DNA from: Brachybacterium alimentarium
GTDB lineage: Bacteria > Actinomycetota > Actinomycetes > Actinomycetales > Dermabacteraceae
Assembly: GCF_002332425.1 (NCBI RefSeq)
Contig: NZ_NRGS01000005.1
Span: forward strand, 232,760-284,111
DNA: 51,352 nt
Direction: 5' to 3'
This document shows positions 16,860 through 23,733 of the stretch, one piece after another; within the stretch, counting starts at the first letter, position 1, and each line of letters starts with the position of its first letter. A program made the translations under genes and the position numbers. Below the pieces are notes generated by a model. The model saw only the letters and a list, made by a program, of their open reading frames with translations. It did not search any database and was not told the DNA's origin.

Positions 16860-17878
16860 GCTCGGACACGGTCCTCGGCGAGGGGTATTCGGCGATCCGG
16901 CTCGAGCTGGGGTCCGACGCCGAAGGGCCGGTGGTCGCCACCCTCATCCACCGGGACCGGTCCGACGACAGCCGGGAGCGGTCCGGGGACGATCGGGCGC
17001 GGTCCGATCACGAGGAGACGAACACCGAGGGTGGCGCCCGAACGGGACGCTCGGGAGAGGAGCTTCCTCCCGTACTGGTCCTTCACGGCTGGTCGGACTA
17101 CGTCTTCGATCGCGGCCTGCTCGAGCATCTCGGAGCGCGGGGGCATGACGTCTGGGCGTTGGACCTGCGCAAGCACGGTCGCAGCCTGCTGCCGGGCCAG
17201 ACGCCCACGTCGGTGGACCACCTCAGCAGATACGACCAGGAGATCGGACAGGCGCTGCGCATCATCGGCCGTGACCGGCCGCCGATCCTGCTGGCCCACT
17301 CCGCCGGTGGCCTGATCGCCGCGCTCTGGGCGCAGCGCCGACCCGGGACGGTCCGTGGGCTGGCGCTGAACTCCCCCTGGCTCGAGATGCACCTGGGGCC
17401 GGGCACACGCACTGTCGCGTCGAGGCCCGTCCGCCTGCTCGCGGAGCGGCTGCGGGCACGGCCGATACTCCCGCCCGGCTCGACGCACTACGCCCGCACC
17501 ACCCACCGCGACTTCGGCGGCCGGTACGACTACGACCTCTCGCTCAAACCGCCCCGGGGACACCCTTTCCCGGCGGATACCTTCGCCGCCGTGATGGACG
17601 GGCAGCGTCGCCTGCGGGCGGCCGGCCCGCTCACGATCCCCGTCCTCGTGCTGCACTCGACCCGCACCAGGATCGGCACGCGCTTCACCGAGGGCATGCG
17701 TCGGGCGGACTCCGTGCTCGATGTGCGGAGCCTTGCTGCGGCCGCCAGCAGGTTGGGCCCGCAGGTGCGCATCGAGGCGATCGAGGGAGCTCGCCACGAT
17801 GTCTTCCTCTCGGACGCCGACGCGCGTGCCCGCTCCGTGCACATCCTCGATGACTGGTTGGAGTCGATCGGTCCCTGA
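16856..17878 (+). CDS. Alpha/beta hydrolase coupled to bldC
   Basis: A 340-residue cytoplasmic hydrolase of the serine-aminopeptidase/monoacylglycerol-lipase type. It has the oxyanion segment VLVLHGWSDYVFDRG, the nucleophile elbow LLAHSAGG (Ser149) and the catalytic histidine in ARHDVF (His314). The usual acid site after the VLVLHS strand reads TRTRIG with no Asp, so the acid may come from a neighbouring position. Residues about 33-69 are a charged Arg/Asp/Ser/Glu-rich insertion not typical of the fold. GTG 16856 overlaps the bldC stop as GTGA. Substrate unknown. Confidence 0.85.
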   Translation: MSSDTVLGEGYSAIRLELGSDAEGPVVATLIHRDRSDDSRERSGDDRARSDHEETNTEGGARTGRSGEELPPVLVLHGWSDYVFDRGLLEHLGARGHDVWALDLRKHGRSLLPGQTPTSVDHLSRYDQEIGQALRIIGRDRPPILLAHSAGGLIAALWAQRRPGTVRGLALNSPWLEMHLGPGTRTVASRPVRLLAERLRARPILPPGSTHYARTTHRDFGGRYDYDLSLKPPRGHPFPADTFAAVMDGQRRLRAAGPLTIPVLVLHSTRTRIGTRFTEGMRRADSVLDVRSLAAAASRLGPQVRIEAIEGARHDVFLSDADARARSVHILDDWLESIGP

Positions 17879-18050
17879 CCGCCGACGACGAGCGCCGAGG
17901 AATCCTCGCAGTCCTCGCTCGCGCTCTCCGCCGCTCTCCGCGTGCACCCGACGGATCCACACGCCTGAGTATGACGACGAGGGGGATCCTGGCTCGGGCG
18001 CTCCGTGGCCCGGCGGGGCAGGATCCGGCCGAAGTCAGCTCTCGCGGCGG

Positions 18051-19265
18051 TCAGGCTCCTCGGCGGGGGACGGCCGGGAGCGTGAAGGCGATCGCGGTGC
18101 TGACGGCACCGGCCACGAGCGGCACCACCAGCGTCGTCACCAGCATCAGGAGCATCGCGGCGGCGGCGTCGGCCGCTCCGACCCCCAGGGCCACCAGGGC
18201 GGCAGCACCGACGGTCTCGGCGATGCCGGCCCCGCCGGGGGTGATCGGGACCAGCGAGATCACCCGTCCCAGCGCGAACACGGCCACCGTGAGCAGCAGT
18301 GGGACGTCGGCACCGACGGCGTGGATCGCCAGCAGCAGCGCCGTCCATTGCAGAGCCCGTGCGGCGAGCGTGGGGAGCAGCAGCATGAGCGGCCGCTGAC
18401 GCAGCATCTCCACCAGGGCGTTGCGCTGGGTGAGGATCCCGGCGGCGACGTGCGCGGGCACAAGGCCGTCCAGCCGTCCGAGGATCCCGGCCAGGGATCC
18501 CCGCCGCAGCACGACCACGAGGAGGGCGAGGGCGACCATGGCACCCAGCACGGCGATCAGGGCGGCCCAGAGCGCGCCGGGCAGGGACAGGCCGGTGATG
18601 CCGAGCGTCGAGCTCACGGCGTAGGCGCCCAGTCCCAGGAGGGGGACGAGGATCGAGGTGGTCACCATCTCGACCAGCGAGGCGGCGATGATCCCGGTGA
18701 GGATCACCGGGATCGTGAGGCCCGCGCGGCGCAGGATCCACCCCATCAACCCGAGACCCAGCACGGACCCGCCGGGCAGGGCGAGACCCAGTCCGGCAGA
18801 CGCGGTGTGCCCGAGCAGAGCGGAGGAATAGCGGGACCCGGTCACGGCAGTGCGCACGGTGACCGTCTCGAGCACGAGGGCGGCGGCCCCGAGCAGCGTC
18901 ACCGCGGGCACGGCCCAGACGGGAGCCCCGGCGAGCGTGCCGAAGATCTGCGCCCAGCTCGCGCCGGTCGCCCAGGGCAGCGCCCAGATCAGCACCACGA
19001 GCACCAGTACGAGCGACAGGGCGCCGAGCACGATCTTCGAGGCGGGGATGCCTGGGCGTTCGGCGAGGTCGAGGTCTGCAGGCACCCAGGGGACGGCCGA
19101 CCCGACGGAGCCGACGGAACCCGCAGTGTCGTGGCGCTCCTCGAAACCCGCGGTGCCGTCGCGCTCCGCGGAGCCCTCGGATCCCTCGGGGCCGGATGCA
19201 CCGGACGAGCCGGACGAGCCGGCCGCGCGTGGGAAGTCGGGGGAGCCGTCGGATGCCGCTGACAT
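18051..19265 (-). CDS. Lysylphosphatidylglycerol synthase TM-region-like membrane protein
   Basis: A 404-residue integral membrane protein resembling the UPF0104/MprF N-terminal family. After a disordered Gly/Ser/Glu-rich segment (1-75) there are about eight helices, with ALPGGSVLGLGLMGWILRRAG and the family-typical SLVPITPGGAGIAETV near the C-terminus. It lacks the MprF synthase domain, so it is more likely a lipid flippase-like or transport protein than an aminoacyl-lipid synthase. GAGAAT 6 nt before ATG 19265 is a weak leaderless signal. It is convergent with the hydrolase gene; the 172 bp between them show no clear terminator. Confidence 0.82.
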   Translation of the reverse strand: MSAASDGSPDFPRAAGSSGSSGASGPEGSEGSAERDGTAGFEERHDTAGSVGSVGSAVPWVPADLDLAERPGIPASKIVLGALSLVLVLVVLIWALPWATGASWAQIFGTLAGAPVWAVPAVTLLGAAALVLETVTVRTAVTGSRYSSALLGHTASAGLGLALPGGSVLGLGLMGWILRRAGLTIPVILTGIIAASLVEMVTTSILVPLLGLGAYAVSSTLGITGLSLPGALWAALIAVLGAMVALALLVVVLRRGSLAGILGRLDGLVPAHVAAGILTQRNALVEMLRQRPLMLLLPTLAARALQWTALLLAIHAVGADVPLLLTVAVFALGRVISLVPITPGGAGIAETVGAAALVALGVGAADAAAAMLLMLVTTLVVPLVAGAVSTAIAFTLPAVPRRGA

Positions 19266-19313
19266 GCGGCGATTCTCGCATGTGGGGGAGGGCAGCTCTC
19301 AGGTGCGTCCCCG

Positions 19314-19319
19314 TATCGT
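19314..19319 (+). promoter_or_regulatory. -10 box TATCGT, leaderless membrane protein start
   Basis: TATCGT ends 6 nt before ATG 19326. The GGAGG in the gap is too close to the ATG to work as a ribosome site. Confidence 0.5.
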
Positions 19320-19325
19320 GGAGGC

Positions 19326-19670
19326 ATGTCCTTCGTGCTCTCGGTTCTCGTCGTCCTCCACCTGCTCTCCTGGGCCGTGGCGCTCGGGCTGTGGGTCGCC
19401 GCCGCCGGCACCCGGCAGCCGAACAAGGCGATCGCCCACGCGTCCGCCACCGCCCTCGTGATCGGCATCGTGATGATGGGGCTGTCCATGGCCACCGGTG
19501 GCACCGGTCATCTGTGGTTCGCCCTGAAGCTGCTGTTCGCGGCGATCGCGGCGATCTTCTCCGTCGTGGCGATCAGCCGCCGCGAGGAGACCCCTTCCCT
19601 CGTCTGGTTCGGCATCCCGACCGCGATCGTGCTCAACGTGATCGTCGCGGTGTTCCGCATCGGCGCCTGA
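19326..19670 (+). CDS. Small four-helix membrane protein
   Basis: A 114-residue hypothetical integral membrane protein with four hydrophobic segments (about 3-25, 36-55, 62-80, 90-110), short loops and almost no soluble part. LHLLSWAVALGLWVAA and HLWFALKLLFAAIAAIFSVVAISRREE resemble actinobacterial small membrane proteins of unknown role. It lies 60 bp divergent from the LPG-synthase-like gene and 108 bp upstream of the helicase. Confidence 0.75.
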   Translation: MSFVLSVLVVLHLLSWAVALGLWVAAAGTRQPNKAIAHASATALVIGIVMMGLSMATGGTGHLWFALKLLFAAIAAIFSVVAISRREETPSLVWFGIPTAIVLNVIVAVFRIGA

Positions 19671-19778
19671 CCCTCCTCGGATCGTGCGGATCCATCGATC
19701 CTCCACCGACGTCCCGCCGTCCACACCGGACCTGGCGGCGCACGCGCTGTCGGGTCCCGTGCCTATCCTGGAGACCTC

Positions 19779-22658
19779 ATGAGCTCACTCTTCGACGATC
19801 TCTCCCTGCCGGACTCCTTCCGCCGCCTCGACGGTGTGAAGGTGACCCCGTCGACCTCGCAGCACGACGGGGCCGACGGGCGCGATGCGCTGTCCCGGGG
19901 AGGGAGCTTCACTGGACAGCTCACCGAGGAGGAGCCGCCTCCTGAGGAGGAACCGCCCTACGAGGACGAGCCTCCTTACGAGGACGAGCCGCCGTTCGAC
20001 GAAGCGCCTCTGCGCCGCGACGCGCAGCCTCTCGGGGACGGTCCGCACCCTGCAGAGCTCGCAGACCGCGAGTCCGTGACGCCCGGACCCTGGATGCCAC
20101 GCAGAGTGGATCCGGCGATCCTGTCCGAGCTCGCCGACGGCCTGAACCCCGCTCAGCTGCAGGCCGTCGAGCACCGCGGCAGCCCGCTGCTGATCGTCGC
20201 GGGCGCCGGCTCCGGCAAGACCCGTGTGCTGACCCGTCGCATCGCGCACCTGATGCGTTCCGGGGAGGCGATGGCCGGGGAGATCCTCGCGATCACCTTC
20301 ACCAACAAGGCCGCCGCCGAGATGCGTGAGCGCGTCGAGGAACTGGTGGGCCCCGTCGCTCGCAGCATGTGGGTCTCGACCTTCCACAGCGCCTGCGTGA
20401 GGATCCTGCGGCGCGACGCCAAGGCCGCCGGGCTCAAGAGCTCCTTCACGATCTACGACAGCGCCGATTCGTTGCGCCTGATCACGACGATCGCCAAGGA
20501 TCTCGAGCTGGACACCAAGAAGCACGCGCCGCGCGCCCTGGCCTCGCGGATCTCCTCCTTGAAGAACGATCTCACTGATCCGATCGACTTCGCCGACCAG
20601 GCCGAGAGCGCGAAGAACCCCTTCGAACGCACGCTCGCGCGGATCTACACGAACTACACCGAGCGGCTGCGGCAGGCCAACGCGGTGGACTTCGACGATC
20701 TCATCGGGCTGACGGTGACGCTGCTGCGGGAGAACCCGGGGATCCGCGAGGGCTACCGTCGCCGCTTCCGACACCTCCTGGTGGACGAGTACCAGGACAC
20801 CAACACCGCCCAGTACCAGCTGGTCCGCGAGCTGGTGGGGGAGGACCCGCGCGCCGACCTCACCGTGGTGGGCGACTCCGACCAGTCGATCTACGCGTTC
20901 CGCGGTGCGACGATCCGCAACATCGTCGAGTTCGAGAAGGACTTCCCCTCCGCGCGCACGATCGTGCTCGAGCAGAACTATCGCTCCACCCAGAACATCC
21001 TCTCCGCGGCCAACGCGGTGATCGAGGAGAACCAGGGCCGGCGCAAGAAGAACCTGTGGACCGACCACGGTGAGGGCGACAGGATCACCCTCTACGTGGC
21101 TGACGACGAGCAGGCCGAGGCCCGCTACATCGGGCGCCAGATCGACGCGCTGGTCGACGACGGCCGTTCCGCCGGGGACATCGCGATCTTCTATCGCGCC
21201 AATGCGCAGTCGCGTGCCCTGGAGGACCAGCTGATCCGGGTGGGCCTGCCGTATCGCGTGGTCGGCGGCACGCGCTTCTATGAGCGCCGTGAGATCAAGG
21301 ATGCAATGGCCTACCTGCGGGTTCTTGCCAATCCGGCCGACGAGATCAATCTGCGCAGGATCCTCAACGTCCCCAAGCGCGGTATCGGCGACCGTGCGGA
21401 GGCGGCGATCGCGATGCTCGCCGAGCGCGACCGGATCAGCTTCGGAGAGGCGCTGCGGCGGGCCGAGGAGGCTCCCGGAATCGCGACCCGTTCGCTGAAC
21501 GCGGTGCGCAGCTTCGTGGCGATGCTCGAGGACCTCCAGGACATGGCCGAGCGGGGCGACGGCCCGGCAGAACTGGTCGAGGCGATCCTGCAGCGCTCCG
21601 GCTACTACGCCGAGCTGCAGGGGAGCGATGACCCGCAGGACGAATCGCGCTTGGAGAACCTCGCCGAGCTGATCAGCGTCGCCGCGGAGTTCGAAGCGCA
21701 GACGGAGGCCGCCGACGCCGCGGCCAGCGAGTTCGAAGCCCTCTCCGAGGACGAGGACGAGGACGCCGCCGCGACAGTCACGGAGCCTGCCGCAGCGGCG
21801 GGCATCGCGGTCACTGCGGAGGCGGACGGGACTGCAGCTGCGCAGCCGGACGCGGAGGCCCGGCCGGGAGCCGACGTCGCACCGGGAGCCGACGTCGCAC
21901 CGGGAGCCGACGTTGCGCCGGATGCAGCGTTGAACGCCCCGGACGACCCTGAGGCCTCGCTGGTGGACCGCTTCTTGGAGAAGGTCGCCCTGGTGGCCGA
22001 CGCCGATCAGATCCCCGGCTCCGAGGACCAGTTCGTCACCCTGATGACCCTGCACACCGCGAAGGGCCTGGAGTTCCCGGTCGTCTTCCTCACCGGGATG
22101 GAGGACGGCACCTTCCCCCACAACCGCACGCTGGGGGATCCCGACGAGCTCGAGGAGGAACGGCGTCTGGCCTACGTGGGCATCACCCGTGCCCGCGAGC
22201 GGCTCTATCTCACACGCGCCCAGATGCGATCCACCTGGGGACAGTCCCAGTTCATGCCGGGCAGCCGGTTCCTCGACGAGATCCCCGAGGGCGTGCTCGA
22301 CGTCGCCCGGGCCGGGTCCTCGCTGAGCGGTGCCGGCTTCGGCGGCTCCGGGTCGAGCAGCTACGGCGGTGGATTCCGTTCCGCGGGCGACCAGCGCGGC
22401 CCGTCCTTCAGCGGAGGACTCGGCGGCGGACGCAGCGATGTGAAGCGTCCCAGCCTCGGTTCGGGGCGCAAGCCGGTCTCCGCGGCGCAGATGCCTCAGC
22501 TCGCCGTCGGCGACCGTGTCACCCACGACACGTTCGGGATGGGCTCGGTCACCGAGGTCTCCGGCCAGGGCGAGAAGACCCAGATCGAGGTGCAGTTCAA
22601 ACCGCCCCACGGCACCAAGCGCCTGCTGCTGCGCTACGCGCCGATGACGAAGCTCTAG
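19779..22658 (+). CDS. pcrA: ATP-dependent DNA helicase, UvrD/PcrA family
   Basis: A 959-residue SF1A 3'-5' helicase of repair and replication-conflict resolution. Visible are the Q-motif LNPAQLQAVEH, Walker A VAGAGSGKTRVL (about 140-150), motif Ia ITFTNKAAAEMRERV, motif II VDEYQDTN, motif III VGDSDQSIYAFRGA, motif IV LEQNYRSTQNIL, motif V TLHTAKGLEFPVV and motif VI EEERRLAYVGITRARERLYL. The C-terminal Tudor-like domain (GDRVTHDTFGMGSV) is of the kind that contacts RNA polymerase in PcrA. Two additions are odd: an acidic Pro/Glu repeat at 57-75, and an Ala/Asp-rich insertion at about 640-730 with a triplicated GADVAP. A TATCCT -10 sits 9 nt before the ATG. Confidence 0.96.
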   Translation: MSSLFDDLSLPDSFRRLDGVKVTPSTSQHDGADGRDALSRGGSFTGQLTEEEPPPEEEPPYEDEPPYEDEPPFDEAPLRRDAQPLGDGPHPAELADRESVTPGPWMPRRVDPAILSELADGLNPAQLQAVEHRGSPLLIVAGAGSGKTRVLTRRIAHLMRSGEAMAGEILAITFTNKAAAEMRERVEELVGPVARSMWVSTFHSACVRILRRDAKAAGLKSSFTIYDSADSLRLITTIAKDLELDTKKHAPRALASRISSLKNDLTDPIDFADQAESAKNPFERTLARIYTNYTERLRQANAVDFDDLIGLTVTLLRENPGIREGYRRRFRHLLVDEYQDTNTAQYQLVRELVGEDPRADLTVVGDSDQSIYAFRGATIRNIVEFEKDFPSARTIVLEQNYRSTQNILSAANAVIEENQGRRKKNLWTDHGEGDRITLYVADDEQAEARYIGRQIDALVDDGRSAGDIAIFYRANAQSRALEDQLIRVGLPYRVVGGTRFYERREIKDAMAYLRVLANPADEINLRRILNVPKRGIGDRAEAAIAMLAERDRISFGEALRRAEEAPGIATRSLNAVRSFVAMLEDLQDMAERGDGPAELVEAILQRSGYYAELQGSDDPQDESRLENLAELISVAAEFEAQTEAADAAASEFEALSEDEDEDAAATVTEPAAAAGIAVTAEADGTAAAQPDAEARPGADVAPGADVAPGADVAPDAALNAPDDPEASLVDRFLEKVALVADADQIPGSEDQFVTLMTLHTAKGLEFPVVFLTGMEDGTFPHNRTLGDPDELEEERRLAYVGITRARERLYLTRAQMRSTWGQSQFMPGSRFLDEIPEGVLDVARAGSSLSGAGFGGSGSSSYGGGFRSAGDQRGPSFSGGLGGGRSDVKRPSLGSGRKPVSAAQMPQLAVGDRVTHDTFGMGSVTEVSGQGEKTQIEVQFKPPHGTKRLLLRYAPMTKL
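21866..21919. repeat. 18-bp tandem repeat inside pcrA
   Basis: Three 18-bp units (gggagccgacgtcgcacc; the third has two changes) encode GADVAP three times in a non-conserved insertion. The near identity of the units suggests recent expansion. Confidence 0.9.
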
Positions 22659-23707
22659 CTCCGCGAGGAGTCCTCGGCCGCACCGTCCGGGGCAGCTGCC
22701 GGCACGACCGCTGCCACCAGCTCGACCTCGATGCCCTCCGGGTCCTCGCCGTACCAGGCGGTGTGGTCCGGCCCGCCGGCGTGCGGGTACGCACCGCTGA
22801 AGAGCTCGGTCCAGCCGTGTGCCGGGGCCTCGGCGCGCAGGGCGTCGAGCTCTGCGCGGGATCTCACGGTGAACGCGACATGGTTCATCCCGGGGCCGCG
22901 TCGCTCGGAGCGCCGTCCCAGCGTGTCGGGGGACTGCTCGAGCACGAGGTAGGACCCGTCGTCGTGACGCCAGATCCTCCCGGTGTCCCAGCCCGGGACC
23001 GGCTCCGCCGTCCAGCCCAGCGTGGTGAGCATCCAGTGCCAGCTCGGCGCGGTGACTGCGAGGGCAGCGGTCCACAGCTCCAGATGATGCAGACCGGCGC
23101 GTGGCTCCGGGACGACCGGCACCAGCTCGCGGAGGAAGGTCCGTGCGGGGTGCTCGACCGATCTGTCGAGGGCGGCGAGGGGTGCGCCCGTCGGCCTATA
23201 TCCGAGGTGCTCCCAGAAGCCGACGGGGTCCCGCTCTCGGGGACCCTCAGTCTCTTCAGTCTCTTCAGTCTCTTCAGTCTCTTCAGTCTCTTCGGTCTCC
23301 GCGGTGCTCGGGACGCCTGGGGAAGCGGCCGTGAGCGTGTCGGTGCGCAGGCGCCGTACCCCGTCGGCCCGCAGCTGGGCGACCACGCTGTCGTGCAGGA
23401 GCCGTCCCAGCCCGCGGCCCCGGGCCGAACCGTCCACCAGCAGCAGGGAGAGGTGGGCTGTTCCCGGCGCGGGCCAGTGGGAGACCGTCTCGCAGATCCC
23501 GCGCAGCGTGCCCTCCGCGTCGAGCAGGCCGTGCGTGCACCTCGCCCCGGACCCCTCAAGCGGGACGCAGGGGCCGAGCAGGCCGAGACCGTCCTCGATC
23601 GTCGCATCGCGGCGCCTCATCTCTCGGCGGCAGTCGGAGGAGCGGCGCAGAAGGGCGTGCACGGCGTCCGCATCGTCGGTGGTCAGCGGGCGAACGGTGA
23701 AGGCCAT
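22655..23707 (-). CDS. GNAT acetyltransferase - VOC/glyoxalase fusion protein
   Basis: A 350-residue protein with two unrelated folds. Residues 1-190 form a GNAT domain (LSLLLVDGSARGRGLGRLLHD, then VGFWEHLGYRPTG), interrupted by a Glu-Glu-Thr repeat at about 137-152. Residues 205-340 form a VOC/glyoxalase-like domain with possible metal ligands in GLHHLELW, NHVAFTVRS and IEVELVA. A joint role could be acylating and then modifying or sequestering a small molecule such as a toxin, but that is speculation. It is tail-to-tail with pcrA, the two stops sharing one CTAG. TAGACT 6 nt before ATG 23707 indicates a leaderless start. Confidence 0.85.
   Translation of the reverse strand: MAFTVRPLTTDDADAVHALLRRSSDCRREMRRRDATIEDGLGLLGPCVPLEGSGARCTHGLLDAEGTLRGICETVSHWPAPGTAHLSLLLVDGSARGRGLGRLLHDSVVAQLRADGVRRLRTDTLTAASPGVPSTAETEETEETEETEETEETEGPRERDPVGFWEHLGYRPTGAPLAALDRSVEHPARTFLRELVPVVPEPRAGLHHLELWTAALAVTAPSWHWMLTTLGWTAEPVPGWDTGRIWRHDDGSYLVLEQSPDTLGRRSERRGPGMNHVAFTVRSRAELDALRAEAPAHGWTELFSGAYPHAGGPDHTAWYGEDPEGIEVELVAAVVPAAAPDGAAEDSSRS
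23251..23295. repeat. 9-bp tandem repeat coding for Glu-Glu-Thr
   Basis: Five consecutive 9-bp units (tctcttcag on the plus strand, the last tctcttcgg) encode the EET run inside the GNAT domain of the fusion protein. Four units are identical, so the array looks young and length-variable. Confidence 0.93.
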
Positions 23708-23713
23708 GGCCGG

Positions 23714-23719
23714 AGTCTA
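23714..23719 (-). promoter_or_regulatory. -10 box TAGACT, leaderless GNAT-VOC start
   Basis: Minus-strand TAGACT ends 6 nt before ATG 23707, between this gene and the stop of the copper protein. Confidence 0.55.
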
Positions 23720-23733
23720 GGTGGGCGCATCCG

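Noticed and set aside
19785..23075. Very long open frame antisense to pcrA (over 1000 codons)
   Set aside because: Composition mirrors codon periodicity of the opposite strand (Arg/His/Gly/Asp-rich), with no domain or promoter; a GC-bias shadow.
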